The notes beneath the pieces were generated by a model that did not search any database, had not been told where the DNA came from, and saw nothing but the letters and a program-made list of their open reading frames with translations. The position numbers and the translations under genes are program-made. A stretch of DNA of 64,000 nucleotides from Jaapia argillacea MUCL 33604 (taxonomy: Eukaryota > Basidiomycota > Agaricomycetes > Jaapiales > Jaapiaceae): contig KL197710.1 in the NCBI GenBank assembly GCA_000697665.1, positions 1,279,837 through 1,343,836 of the forward strand, given 5' to 3'. This document shows positions 11,111-23,800 of the stretch, piece by piece. Position 1 is the first letter of the stretch, and each line of letters begins with the position of its first letter.

Positions 11111-13539
11111 ATGGATTCTGTCTCGTTAAACCTCGTTCCGCTCCACGACCTTGAACAATCGCTCAACGCTGCCATCTGGCAAGCAAACTACTACATGCCT
11201 CCCCCATCCCTCCCTTCCCCACCCCATGCTGCTCGCTCCGCATCTCCCCCCGCAGGATCTCCTGCCTCGTTAAAGACAGAACTCTCCGAACCTCCGTCGT
11301 CTTCGGAGGGGGCGAGCCACAAGTGTATGTGGATCGACTGCGGAAAGGTTGTCTCCGATCCAGAGGTCTTGTACAACCATCTGTGCAATGACCACATCGG
11401 TCGCAAGAGCACAAACAATCTCTGCTTGACTTGCAAGTGGAAAGACTGCGGGACAACTTGCTCCAAGCGAGATCACATTACTAGTCATTTGCGAGGCACG
11501 TCCCTTCGATTATTACTCCATGTCCAAGCACTAACTTCTGCCTCAGTACACACCCCGCTGAAACCTCACATCTGCGACGTATGTTTCGCCGATTCTTCGG
11601 AATTATCACCGGTTGACCGTTTCCCCAGATTTGTCAAAAATCTTTCAAGCGACCCCAAGACTTGAAGAAACATGAGAAGATCCATACCGAGGAGCACCAC
11701 CAGCAACACAAACATTCCAAAGCTATCACTGTCACCGACCCTTCCTTCTCCCAGCGAGCTCAAGGGGATTCGAAGGAAAAGTTTCGATCTTCCGTTCAAG
11801 CGCCAGTCGCACGTGCTCGATCACGTTCCACTGCGCAAAGCACAGCTGGTATGATTCATTTTTGTAAGTCGAGATGCAATCTAATATTGATTGTGATGTA
11901 GATTCACCATATGGTGTATTGCCCACTCCATCGCCAGAGTTGCAGCCATCTTCAGTTCACAATCCCCCTGTTTCGGCTCATGAGTTATTCCTCCAAAACT
12001 CGCTCCCATCTTGGGAGGTTCTTCGAGAGGGCTCTTCGAGCTCATCGGGCACAGGTTCGAAGAGATCTCACGACTTTGTCGATGAGTTCTTCTCTGATAT
12101 GAAGAAACGGAGGGTCACCCCATCTTATGATCCTCGTGAGCATTACGCCTACTGCCTTGTCCTTGTCCGAGTTTCTAATCTTTGAAGCAGATATGGTGGA
12201 ACGACTGAACAATATTGCATACTCTCAAGGTCTTGGATCCGGTAACCAAGAACAAAGTTCGAACTCCTTTAACCCTCGCTCAGTATCCTTCCAAGTTCGA
12301 ACACCTCAAGAACTTGCAGCAGTCAACGAGTTCCTCGTTACTTTGGGGCGCGACGTCGCATCGGGTGGTCCAAGTTCACGTCATCAGCAGCAACAATCCT
12401 CATCCCAACAGCGAGTCGATCCTTATTCCGCGACCCAAGCTATGTTCGATGCTGCCGCGCTGAGTCAGCTTGGGCTGGCTGATATGCCTGGGATTCCAGG
12501 ATCTGGTGCGACGTATCCTAGTGAATCGAGCTACTCCTCTGGGTCGAGTGGTTATACTCAGAATATTTCGTCTGGGTTGCGGTCGAACCATCCATCTGTC
12601 CAGCCTTCGCATTACGGTTCACTTTACCCAGCTGTTCATGAATCCTCGTCACACATTTCGTATCACGACGAGTACGACTCTCGACGTGCCATGCCTCCGA
12701 TATCTTCCCTCTACTCAAACTATCAAGACCAGTCACTCCAAGCCATTGGCGGCTCACCACACTCAACTTCATCTACACCCTCCTCCGTCACACCACCTCA
12801 CTTATCATCATCCATCGCTCTTCCGGAGGGCCTGGCCGGTTTCGATCAACTTCGTCCCGTTCGTGGCCCACCCACTGTCCCACAACTCGCACCTGTTGAT
12901 TATAGAGGGAAGAACATGCGTAACATCATTCCTCTCAAGACTGCACCAGGTACGGAACGTGTGGAGCCTCTCGAGCCGAAACTGCCAAAGAGCGTTCATC
13001 GCGGTCCCCCTGCGAGACTCACTCCTTCGGCTGTATCGTCATTATCATCTGTCACTCGACCAGGACCGTTGTACCCTTCTCTACCAAACCTCGACGTCAA
13101 ACTCCCACCACTCAGTCATATGTATCGTTCACCATCTCCGGAATCATCAGTTACATCTCCGACGAGAGATACATCGCCGCCTTCTTCGTCTCATTCGTCA
13201 CCTGCCATACAGCCTCGAACGTTGCCTTCTCTATCTAGTCTTCGTTCCTTTACGAGGTCGAGGTCATCTGGCGAAGGCGAGGAGAGACTGGCGAGGGAGG
13301 TATCGAGGATAGAGTTGGAGAATCGGACGAAGGATATCTCACCGGATGAGAGGAGGAAGCATGCAGAGTTGATTCGGGATTTGCTACTCGTGATCAACGA
13401 AGATTACAAGAAACGCACGGCCGAACCTCCTTCTCGTTCGCCTTCGGAGTCTCCAACGCCTGTAGATCGAATATCGAGTACAAGGAGGCAGAAGCTGGAT
13501 AATGAGGCTGGGCGAGATGTGGAGATGGCGTTTGCGTAG
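11111..13539 (+). CDS. pacC: pH-response transcription factor PacC/Rim101
   Basis: Zinc-finger regulator of ambient-pH response, activated by proteolysis through the Pal/Rim pathway. Three C2H2 fingers lie at about residues 72-162 of the joined product. Their hallmark blocks are [34 protein letters not shown] and [20 protein letters not shown], the last followed by the basic QHKHSKAI. A lone YPSL (around 13070-13085) fits the YPx[LI] motif bound by the Bro1 protein PalA/Rim20. The long Ser/Pro-rich remainder includes a basic KKRR in the region before exon 5. Introns are 11496-11546 (must be read GC-AG, G|GCACGT, to give HLRVHTPLK), 11579-11628, about 11849-11901 and 12136-12190. The upstream region is packed with PacC sites (10040-11065). 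Confidence 0.93.
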
Positions 13540-13770
13540 GTTTGTGACGTCTTTTTCTTTTTTCCTTTTTTTTTTCCAGCTCGGTTTGTCCACTTCGTCG
13601 CACATTTCCTATTGTCTGTTGTTGCTCGCTACGTCTTGTATCAACCATCGTTGTCTATCTCAATATTTCATTGGGTTGTACACTAATTAATTGATATTGG
13701 CTATGCTACACGTTGAGGAAGGGTCATAAATGCTACAAATCGTCTGTGAACTGGGAAGGATCAGATTACG

Positions 13771-16700
13771 CTACCATTTCTTCAACGTCAACTTAATTTT
13801 GGGTGCACCCTCAGATGGCGTTGGGGGTGGGAGATCCGCATCACTGACTGCGTTCATAGGCGGACTTGTCGCAAGCGGTGATGGGACGGCGGAGAATGAG
13901 AAAGCACTTTGCGGCACAGAACGAGATGGGCCAGCCGCAGACGGGGAGAACGCAGCCTCGGGCCCAGAGTTGAAACCAATGTTGGACAAGCTTGGTGTTG
14001 GGGGAGAGCCTGCCGTCGGACTCGCAGCTGACGGAGTCAAGGATGGTGGTGCTGCGCCGGAGTTGAACTCTGCCCACCTAGGGCACTTGCGATTGGTTTC
14101 TGTGACGAATTAGACGATGACGAGACCAGAGTGGCTGGGGATTGACTTACTCATGTGTCCCATTTGGCCGCAATGACCGCATCTCCTCTTCAAGGATGTG
14201 AGTGACAAGCGGAAGATGGAGAGGATCATTGGACGTACGGTAGTATCGGGTTTCACGGGTCGGTTCAACAACAGGGGAGTGCCACCCTCTTTGGCAATCT
14301 TGGCGTTCTTCCGATGCAGTCGACGCTCTTGGTTCTTCTTCATGCGAGCAATTTCCTCCTCCAGTCTGTGGAAGATGGATCAGTTGTCAGGCATGCGCAA
14401 CGAAAGAAAGATGTCCCATTACCGCTTCTTAGCTCGTGCGTCCTTCTCTGCATCGCCGGTAGGTGCAAGTGCATCCGCCATCGTTGCTTCTTCCTCGATG
14501 AGCTGTCGTCTCCTCAGGTATGCGTTGATAACAGCAGAGTCGCGCACGATCTCTACTTTCCAATGTCCATCAATCTGGAAAGTTATAAGCACAGTTAACC
14601 GTCTATGCAGTGAAAACCACCAACCAGTCGTTTGATCCTGAGGACTCTGCGACCATTATCAGGACCAACACTCATCTCCCGTTCTCGATCAAGTGACGAC
14701 CCTCGACTATATGCGGGCGAAGGTGCATTGGAAGGACCGCCAAAGTTGGGTGACGTGGCAGGAGTGTAAGGTTGCATTGAAGCACGTCTGTTCTGAGGTT
14801 GCTGAGACTGCCGTTTGACGTCGGCCTTCTTTTTATCATCCTCGTCATCGCTGAGCTGAGGCTCGTCCTTCCTACTAAGCGACTGGAATTGCGCTTTCCA
14901 TATACGCTCAATCTCGGACTTGTAGATCTGCTGTTGTTCAGCGACGTTGTATCGATGCGCCGACTTCGGTCGAGCTTCCGCTTCGGCTGATCCGATCCGT
15001 TGAGCAAACAATATCAACAGGCAAACGGAGGTTGCGTACCAAGCTTTTGCTCGTAGTCCTCCCCGGCTTTCACGAAGATATCCTTCATCGACACTCGGAT
15101 GAAGCTGAAGGCCTCTCCCCTTCCTGAAGGATCTCCATCACCATGCAACCTCAGCATAGCCTTGGCCTGAGTCGCGAACAAGAAGTTCTTGGTAGTAATC
15201 CAAGGAGCCAACTGTTGCTCGATTGACAGATTGGAATCGTCGCCATCAGTAGCTTCAGCCGCCTGACTGTACCCAAGATCTTGCAAATGACGCTGACCAA
15301 CTTGCATCGATTCCGATAGAACCACTTGTTCGGGAGTGACTAGCTTGAGCATGTCGACGTCAGATGGGACTACCCAGTTGGGTTTCAGTCGCCAGAAACC
15401 TTGATGAGGACCTCGACGATGATATTCCATAAATTCCTGTGCCAACCATGAGCTACATCCGACATAGTAGATGATTGAGGCCTAACCTTCAGGCGTTGTC
15501 TCATCTGCAACTCGTTCTGATCTGGGAAATACTTCATCAACCTATTGATCTTCAATCTCTCTTCCTGGCTCTTCTGCAAGAGCTTGTAGGTGATGTTCTG
15601 GAGACGATGCTTAATGGTGTTGGTGATTTTTCTCGAATGAGGCCCTGGAACCTCCGTTATAGGGTACGTCTGCCCCACAACGAACAAGTTCTTCATCTCT
15701 CGGATATAGTACTTGGTCTCGCCCTTTATTGTGCTCCTACAATGAGGGGGGAATGTCTGAGCACATGGGCTCGAAATGAGTTGAGGTAAAGCTCACCGAA
15801 TAACGAGGAAATCCGTCGGATACGGTTTCTGTCGAAAAAGAGGGGCTCTTATGAGGTTGTTGTACAGCGCCGGCACCGTTTGCCCAGGATATACGTAACC
15901 AAACTTCATAAACGGCGACTCGTCTTGGGGTTCAAGGACGAATGGGACACCGAGATCGTACTGTGAAATAGATATACATCGTGTTAGGCGAAAAGCATCG
16001 GGATGGGACTGTGAAATCACCTTGGGTATATGCTCGTCCTTTTCATCCTTCTTCCGGTAATAGTTAACAAGCACACTTCCCATCCCAAGATTCGACATGA
16101 TGGGCGGGTGCTCCTCCTACGGTCACAACGTCAGCAAGCAGTCCCCTGCCAATGGGATCCTAGCGAAACCTACCGTGAACTCCCACAACACATAATTACT
16201 CGTATCTCGCAAGCTTAAATCACTCGTCCTATGTAGCCCTTCACCAACATTACCTCCCTTGCCCACCTTTCTTCCAGCCTTGTCCTTCTTCTTCTTAGCT
16301 GTGCGAACCTTTGCGAAGTGGATCTCAATATTGGAGGGAAATTGTAGGGCAGGTCTATGCCACGATCGGGCTTCTTGTTTGGATAGACGAGTTTTATACT
16401 ATGCAGGAAGCAGTCAGGACAGTACGGTTCCAGCTCAGTAGACATAAAACATACGAAGGGTAACTGTAGCTTTTGAGCGGGATATGCATGCTCGACGACA
16501 AGTTGACCGAAAGTCTGACGAATACGATGTCCTCTTCCTTCCTTGATGATCTCGTAGTACTGATCGTTCGAAAGGTTGAATTTGTCTTTTGGAACGTGGT
16601 CTGTCCGCATACGTTTCCTTGGTCTCGCGTCCATCGCTTCATCGGAAATCAGATTGTCAGTAACAATGCTCCTATCTGTAAGTGTTTGGGATCCAGCTTA

Positions 16701-17767
16701 CTTGGCGCTCTTTCCTCCACAGCCCCATCTTCTTCATAATTGGTCTCAAGTTGAGTGAAGTCCCTGAATGGTGCTCTTGGGCTCCAAATGATGCTTTGTG
16801 TCCAAGCGCCACTCTCTAACGCCTTGTTGACTGGCGTGGTGAGATTCGTCTGAGAAGACTGTGTGTTCGAGGGGTGAGGCTGCTCTGAAGGCTCATAAAT
16901 GATTTGATCTTCCCAATTGGCTAGGAGAACCAGGTCGAAGGAACGGTCTTGGAGGCTCAACGACACAGGGACGTCAGTATTGACGCGGGCCTAAGTGGAT
17001 GAGCGCGACGTGAGCACCTCTGTTCGAGGAAGCGAGAATAGGGGACATACTTCGAGGGCACGGTGGAGGTCATCATCGATATTTCCCGACGCAATAACCT
17101 CTTCTGCACGCTTGCTTTCAGCTCGACGCTGGGTGTCTCCAGCCACAGCTTCTAAGAAGTTCTTCGGAGCGTCTTTCTTTCGAGGATAGATGGGTTCAAC
17201 TGGAGTTAAACGAAGATTAATAACACATGGGACTCCAGCAGAATAGAATACAAACCATGGAAGGGCCGCTTTGAAGTCCTGGATTTGTGGACCGTGTACC
17301 CCTTGAACAACTCCGTAAAGTCCAGGACCTTGTTTTTCTCAAACGTCGGAAACCTCTCATAAACAGTCTTCGGTCTCTCGATCAACCTCGTGATCACCTT
17401 GACTCTCCTCTCCTTCGCTGGTATGCCCCCAGGCGAGTCAAACTCCATCTTCACAGGTGTAGCTTCTGGTACCCCTTCCTCCTCTAGTTCACGATCAACT
17501 TGATCTTCATAGTCTTCCCCAACCCCAGCACCAACGGCGCCTTCGTCTTCCCATTCATCGTTGTATATCTGAGTGGAATTGAGTGCCGCAAGGCCACTGA
17601 GGCCAAGCTTATTCGAGAGACCTGCGCCTGTTGGCAGAGAGAGGCCGGTGAGGACTCGGTCCAGCGAGAAACCAGTCAAGGCTCCAATAATATCGCTTTC
17701 ATCCTGTACTGACGGTCAAACCAGAGTATCCGTGCGAGGTTTCAGTGATACAAACCTGGTTTGCCAT
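13771..17767 (-). CDS. TAF1: Transcription initiation factor TFIID subunit 1 (TAF1)
   Basis: Largest TFIID scaffold subunit, contacting TBP, TAF7 and promoter DNA. The start is a four-codon exon, MANQ (17767-17756), followed by DIIGALTGFSLDRVL, which sits where the TBP-inhibiting TAND segment lies in other TAF1 proteins (inference). An acidic stretch, then KVLDFTELFKG and the long DUF3591 core follow: KDKFNLSNDQYYE near 16570, FFRQKP/YPTDFLVIR near 15800-15830, RGPHQGFWRLKPNWVVPSD near 15400, and SFIRVSMKDIFVKAGEDYEQKLG near 15060-15110. Near the end comes a CCHC zinc knuckle, RRCGHCGQMGH (about 14155-14185), then a Ser/Pro-rich tail ending IKLTLKKW. As in yeast, no bromodomain is present. 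The gene is cut by many short introns; exact borders of the middle ones were not all worked out. Confidence 0.9.
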
Positions 17768-18036
17768 TACGAGCCCTTGAAACTGGAACCGGTGGCCTCA
17801 GATATTACAGAAGTGGTTCAGAGGGGATGATATCCTCAGAATTTCCTGTTCCGTTCGACAATGCAGCCAAAGATTACTGAAAGACAGCAGCAAGCAAGGT
17901 CAGAGGTTACGGACAAGACAGCGTCACATTTGAGATGACAAACGGTCACGCGAATTCCACGCGTCGCGGTGCAAGCGTCACTCAAGTCCGCGTCCTCATT
18001 TCAGCTGCAAGTTACCACCGGATATATCCCCAAATA
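17768..18036. promoter_or_regulatory. Divergent promoter region of TAF1 and PA28
   Basis: A 269-base spacer lies between two start codons pointing away from each other. It must contain both promoters; I recognise no specific element beyond short AT-rich runs. Confidence 0.5.
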
Positions 18037-19364
18037 ATGTCGTCGCTGCATGTTAAAACCGACAAGGAGACCTTGGCAAAACTAGATGTATGTTTACAAA
18101 GATAGTCAGACGATCCCAATAGCAGACTAAGTCATTACAGGAATTCTACAAGTCTGTGTCCGACACAGCAGAGGACGTTGTATTTCGCATCTTTCCCGCA
18201 AAAGTACGCCCCCTTCCACGAGCTATTCGTCCTGGACTGAATTTTTTGTGATAGATACTGTGAGAATTCTCCTGGAGAACGTTGCTGCAGCGTAATCATG
18301 CCCGCCACAGAGAACTTCACCAATTTATTGAATCCACTTCCACCACCACCTCCCCTTTTAACCTGCTACACAGCTCAACGTTTACAGACACGACTGTTTA
18401 CCCGCGACCTTCTGGCTCTGAGGAACCCGAAATCAAGAAACGTAAGCGAGTTGTGGACGGATCTGGTGTACCAAACGGAGCAGGTATAGTGAAGGATATT
18501 GAAAATGCTCGGTATCCGAACTTGGTACTCGCGAACAAGCACATGGCAAAAATACACGAAGACGTGAAGAGGGAGTGCGAACAGCTGGCGGATAATTGTG
18601 TTGGTGACTTCTTCTCCCATTGACTTTCTCCTCTGACAAGTCCGCCAACCGGATCAGGATAAGGTCAAGTTGTGGGTGAACTTGAATATGCCAAAGTCAG
18701 TGGCAATTTCGTCGGACAACCTACCTTTTTCATTGCTGATCAACTTGCAGGATCGAGGAGTAAGCCCCTGAAATCTCCCCGTTGACACCATTTGAACTCG
18801 CCACCTTCCAATACCCAGCGGTGACAACTTCGGTGTGTTAAACCACTTTCCGTTCTTTTAACGGCGCTGATAAGGGGCAAACCTATCTAGGTGTACAAAT
18901 TCAAGAAGGTGACATGATGTGGTTTTCACATTCCCCGAGTCCATACCGACCAGGTCGTTCGCAGAGGTACTCCAGGAGCTCCACCGCTCCCAAGAGAGCG
19001 CATATAACCTCCGCGACTTCGCTCGACAAGATCATCTCAACAGAGCCAAGATATGCTCGAAACTCATCAAGTATCCCCACATAGAAGACTATACAGTACG
19101 TTTTCGTCTCAGGTCTTATTCTTGCCGATCATTCAACCTGGGTTTCGTAGCTGGGTTTGAGAGACCATGATGATAAACACCTGTTTATGGCTCGCCAGCA
19201 TTTGATAGACATCAGGAATGTGTACGCCGTTTTATACGATATCATCTCGAAGAATATTGCCAAGGTCAGTATCCTCCCAGGTTCCTTTCGGCCAATGCTT
19301 GAGTTTCCTTCCTTATCCCTAGTTGCGAAAACCGAAGGCAAACAATTCTGTTGGATTGTACTGA
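18037..19364 (+). CDS. PSME3: Proteasome activator PA28/REG (PSME3-like)
   Basis: 11S activator that caps the 20S proteasome as a heptamer. The joined product (about 265 residues) shows the family from end to end: FYKSVSDTAEDVVFRIFPAK then ILEL; EIKKRKR and VPNG in the loop insert; KVKLWVNLNMPKIEDGDNFGV (the activation-loop region, IEDGxNFGV); QEEVLQELHRSQESAY; KYPHIEDYT; IRNVYAVLYDIISKNIAK; and the C-terminal LY. The gene is cut into very small exons: 18255-18259 (5 nt), 18751-18759 (9 nt), 18819-18832 (14 nt) and 18891-18908 (18 nt), separated by introns of ~50-60 nt. Without the 5-nt exon the frame breaks and the ILEL block is lost. PA28 is missing from the common yeasts, so its presence here is worth noting. 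Neighbour TAF1 is divergent. Confidence 0.88.
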
Positions 19365-19525
19365 GGATCACGCACGGATTATTTGTTGCTAGATCGCATC
19401 AGAAATACTTTAGAATATCCGCTCATCCATATCTTGCCATGTGCTTCATTGATGCACAATACATCTAATTCTGTACCAAACACATGCAAGAACCTACACT
19501 CATCAATACAACAAACTACACTCGA

Positions 19526-21232
19526 TCAAACAGATATCGTCTTGAATATATTGAACCCATCCAGCGCCGTACTAACCACACATCCAGGGATTTGCGGATG
19601 CCAATGAACCTCCTTCACATCCTTTTGTCCTTGATGCACGAACAACAGCTGTGGTGGAACTTCCCTACCAGCAGCTTCTTGCGTCTCGATCATGCCACTT
19701 TGTTCGTCGTCTTGTTCGACAGCAAGATCCCACAATGTGACTTGGTCGTCTGAACCGGAAGCCGCGAAGATGGAATCTTCGGTGGGGTGCCATTCGATTG
19801 ATGTGATAGGAGCTTGGTGCCAGTTGAAAGAGGCAACCGGCGTTGGGGTAGGTGATGTCGAGCTAGATATGGTTTCAGGATAAGGAAGGGGGCGGAAGGG
19901 CGTAGGAATCCACGTACCCTTTCTTTTGAACATTTCGCAAATCCCAAACCTTAATACCTCCCTCATCTCCTCCACTAACCAGTAGATAGCTCGTCCCTCT
20001 GTTCCAACTAATGACATTGACATCACTTGGATGTGCCCCGTCAATCCCAGCGACGCTCTTCCTCCCCTTATTCCTCACGTCCCAAATTTGTACGCTCTGA
20101 TCGGCAGAACATGATGCGAATACGATAGGTTCCGAAGGGCTCCATTGTAGGTCTTCAACGCTCGATGTATGTGACAGGAAAGGTTGTGCGAGTGGGTTAA
20201 ATCCGGTTGGAGTAGAAGTCGTCAGATAGATTTTTGATTGCACGTCTCCGGTTAACAATCGAAGTCCACCATTGCTCGCGGCCCAATCCATGGCAAAACC
20301 TTCTGCTCGCCCGTGACTGTTGATGGTAAATGCTGGACTGTGACTTCTGTTTTTGTCGATAACATATCCTGGAACGTCGAGAGATTCGATCAACGGTCGG
20401 ATGTCGTAGATGTGGACTTTTCCGGTTTCTGCCCAGGTGGCGACGTGGTAAGGCTGGGAGACTGGAGGGAGGGAGTGGAGGGAGGGAGCGGTTGAGCACG
20501 GACACGGTTGACACCACCGTGGTGGGGGATGGTGCGGAATTCGAGTATGGGATCTTCATCGAGGTTGTCTTCATCTTCGTCGTCCGAGTCGTCATCTGAG
20601 TCGGCTGGAAAAGGTATCAGCTGAATGATATCCAGCATGAAAAGAGGTAAGAACGCACCATTATCCTTTTGCGTCCGATGTAACGAGGTCAGCTTATATA
20701 CAGCTACTTCGTTGTTTTTAGCAACATCCGCCTGGGTCCCAGTGACAAGATATGCAGTTGCGGGATATCTCTGCCTCTGATCGCCCAGGCTGTCTCGTAG
20801 AATATCGAACGATAGACATGGCCAGTTGACATTCATGGAATGTCGCATCTCGTACACCGAGTCATCGGCTTCAAGTATCTCATCCTTACCCAGGACATGG
20901 GTTCCAGGAAGGTATACATCTTTTGCGGGAGGTTGGTCCTCAGTATCTTCAATCGCTGGCAGGACCTCCTCGTCCACATCCATACCTAGCAAAATCGCAT
21001 AAATCTAAATCCAGAGTTTGTTCAGTTCTGCTACAGAGGAGATCTACATACCATCCTCTCCTCCGTCCCTCACATCCTCGTCACTTTCAATCTCATCCTC
21101 CCAAGCATCTTCAAATTCCCCCATCTCATCTTGTGAGGGCTTTGCTCGTTTAGCACCTCCCGGTGAGGCCTTGTTATACGGCTGACTACTCCCCGATGGC
21201 GTTTGTAGTTCTGTTACGGTTCGTTTCGACAT
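19526..21232 (-). CDS. RRB1: Ribosome assembly WD40 protein Rrb1/GRWD1
   Basis: Nuclear chaperone of ribosomal protein L3 (Rpl3) and 60S assembly factor. The N-terminus is [14 protein letters not shown], then acidic ([14 protein letters not shown]), then the histone-binding-type N-terminal helix region [17 protein letters not shown] (CAF1C/H4-binding domain) near 20830. A Ser/Asp-rich acidic insert ([13 protein letters not shown]) follows, and then WD repeats: [70 protein letters not shown] and the closing [15 protein letters not shown]. Introns include one near 19866-19920 and others near 20605-20660 and 20985-21050. It runs convergently with PA28; the stops are 161 bases apart. Confidence 0.92.
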
Positions 21233-21614
21233 TTTTGTGAAGCAGGTTCGGACTTGTGCTTTTTCCAAAAATTTTGGTAAACAGCAGTGATCGAAGCGAA
21301 AGATATCGCTCGCGTGGCTAATCCTAATTTGGCGGATGCAGATGGATCTCGCGTCGCACCGGAATCTTGAGCTCGAAGGTCGCGTCCTCCCGGCAGTTGC
21401 GCATTCTCGGCGACCTGTGTGTCTAATATGTTCTGGCTGACACTCGAATCAACTGGGCGGCTGCAGAGGTATCCATAATTTGAAGGATTGCCGTTCGATG
21501 GACGTCACCCACGTCCAGACCTTTGGGGCCCCGCACCCCCGCAGAGGGTATTTCATGAAGGTGTCCTTGGCCATCAATCCTCATTGATGTCTCCTCCCGA
21601 CTTTGTGGTACAAA

Positions 21615-22413
21615 ATGTCTTCACCGTTCATTACTATTCCTAGAGGGTCAGCTTACTTCATTGCTATATCTTGTATCCATCGTTGAACGTTGTCGTCGTA
21701 GATTTTCGTATGTCGCGGCTGCTACCGTCTCCACAAGTTATTTGCTCTTCTGGCAGAGCAAGCGAGTAGTACGCGCACGACGCGCGGCGAAGATCGAGTA
21801 CCCTCAGCGTACGCTCCTTTCTTATGACTGCCTCGTTCTCCCTCGAGCTCACACCTCCTTGGGTAGTGTATGCTGAGAAGTCGGAATGTGAGACAAACGA
21901 GCATGCCAAGAAGTTCAACTGTGTCCAACGTGAGTTTTCACTCGTCACTGGGATATCTTTTTAGAGACCTGACCTTCATGGTTTGCAGGTGCACATCAGA
22001 ATACACTCGAGAATATGCCGATGGTTCTTGTGAAGTACATCCCAGTTCCCTCCGACGGTGGACCCCTAGCTAACGTGTTTATCATAGCACCTTGATAATG
22101 GGTCTCAAGTTCCCTGTCGCTGCCGCGTCTATCTGCGGCCTCTGGACCCTGACTCGGGTCATGTATACGTTAGGATATTCTACTGGTGACCCTCAAAAGG
22201 TGAGCACTAGGATGTCATAATCTCTTTTACTTTTCCTTCTGATATTGGTTCCTCAAGCGCTTTGCCTACGGAGGTACGGGCGCCCTGTATACCCAAGTGG
22301 GTCAGTGTTATTGTCCTCTGCTATTTGAAGTCCGGGAATTGACGACGGCCATTGCAGGACTTATTCTTGGTTCCACATGGGCAGTCGTTGAGTTCATCTA
22401 CGCTGGCCTTTAA
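21615..22413 (+). CDS. MAPEG protein, microsomal glutathione S-transferase 3-like (copy 1)
   Basis: Integral membrane enzyme of the MAPEG superfamily, expected in the ER with glutathione transferase/peroxidase activity on lipid hydroperoxides. The joined product (about 150 residues) begins MSSPFITIPRG, continues FSYVAAATVSTSYLLFW (membrane segment 1), then FNCVQRAHQNTLENMP, which matches the diagnostic FNCIQRAHQNTLE of animal MGST3. LIMGLKFPVAAASICGLW, then RVMYTLGYSTGDP, and a last membrane segment ending IYAGL follow. Six short introns; exon 1 is 21615-21646 and intron 1 is 21647-21701. The gene is intact by my reading. A paralogue lies at 23801-24525 with the same intron positions. Confidence 0.88.
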
Positions 22414-22837
22414 ATCTTCGTGGATTATATCCTGTATCGCTTGCACCACTCTTAGGAAGGACTTTGGAAGTATGTTCATCAATGTTGTATTTTATTTGCA
22501 TATCATTTTTTGTTTGTCCCTGAGTGCATACCCTCAGCCTCGATCCGCTACCCACCGAAGTCAGAAGCCACATCCCTCCTTCGATATATATCTTGTGGCA
22601 TCATCTATGCGTCTGCCGCCAATGGTGGAACTCACACTGGTGGACCATTTGCGCCACATGGTTTGGCTCCATTAGGATTCTCCTCGACCTCGCTGTATTG
22701 ATAAATGACACTGGACCTCAACTTGTGATGCCTGTTCAAGTGCGTGTTACGAGGACTATCCTCAACACGATTCCACTCGTTCCTTCTCCCTCAGTTGCTC
22801 TTTCTTTGACTAACGTATCGCCTCTTGACAACTCAAC

Positions 22838-23160
22838 ATGCCCTCCCGGATGTGCCTCCCTCCTGGGTATGTGCCTATCCTACGCCTCACATAGTTGAGT
22901 TGACGAGCTCTTCTTACAGGTACTCGGATGTCGGTGGGGCAGTGGTCACCATCTCGTTAACTCCTCATATGACAGCTCATCTGCGTCTGCGCCGCTGGAA
23001 GCATCCAGTACACGGGACGTAGCCTCGTAGGTTGTTTCCCCAGGCGCCATGGGAATACACTCAGAACATCGCCATCGTTCTGACAAAGTACATCTCCTGG
23101 TCCTTAGGGATTCACCCTTGGGGCTCGCCGCTCAGGCAAATGGGCTCTTGGAAGTCAATA
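22838..23160 (+). pseudogene. Decayed third MAPEG copy
   Basis: Between the two intact MAPEG genes lies sequence that repeats their exon plan. An ATG at 22838 starts MPSRMCLPPG and splits after GG before GTATGT, exactly the phase of exon 1 in the intact genes. After the acceptor at 22919 comes YSDVGGAVVTIS, where the intact copies have YSYVIAAAIS or FSYVAAATVS. Further on, an exon with the frame N-I-A-I-V-L ends AA|GTACAT (near 23090), as in copy 1 (M-P-M-V-L-V, AA|GTACAT). The exon 2 equivalent then meets a stop and the RAHQNTLE motif is not preserved; the 3' part fades out. I read it as an old duplicate that has lost function. Confidence 0.5.
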
Positions 23161-23800
23161 TACTGGGCTTTACTGCGATTCTAATCCCCTTCACACAGCT
23201 GATGAATTTTACTCGTCTCGGTTATTGTCTACATTTTTGCTGGACGGTGCCTGAGACCGTCAGCCCCTCAAACCCGAATGTTCTTATCTTTCTCCGAGTT
23301 CCACCAAACGAGTCAAGAGATATCCTCATCTCCGTGTTTGATGACGTGCTTGAATCTTGTACTTTATAAACCCTCACCGTTCACTGTGTCAAGCTTCGTT
23401 CTCCTTCCCCTCGATTTGTGCTGTGTTGGGATCACAATCCTGCGCCCACCCGACTTCATACTTGGAGACTTGTCCATCTTGCTGTATTATATTTCGACCC
23501 GTGACTACTGGGGTCAATCAAGCCTAATTGATACCATTACGATACCGACAAAGCTACCGTCACTGTCAATGAAGACCCTGCCACCACATCTCTCCACGTC
23601 GTCCGCAGTCCAGCTTCGTTGGGCTGACTGAGACAACGCCGAGCATGTGTGATATTTGCGTAAAAGCTATTTGTCACTTGGGCAGCCAACGCGTCGTTCG
23701 TGCCGAGACTGTCTTTCTGTGACGCGTCCCACATCAACTTCACATATATATTGGAGCCAATTTCTTCGTTCACTACCACACTCAACCACCGCCATTCACA
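23161..23800. other. Spacer between MAPEG relic and MAPEG copy 2
   Basis: About 640 bases with no supported gene. The last ~150 bases serve as promoter of copy 2 and contain CATATATATT at about 23743-23752, roughly 50 bases before the ATG, a plausible TATA element. Confidence 0.4.

Noticed and set aside
12470-13312. 280-codon plus-strand frame inside pacC
   Set aside because: It is an alternate frame of the Ser/Pro-rich pacC exon; His/Arg/Leu-rich translation is typical of a shadow.
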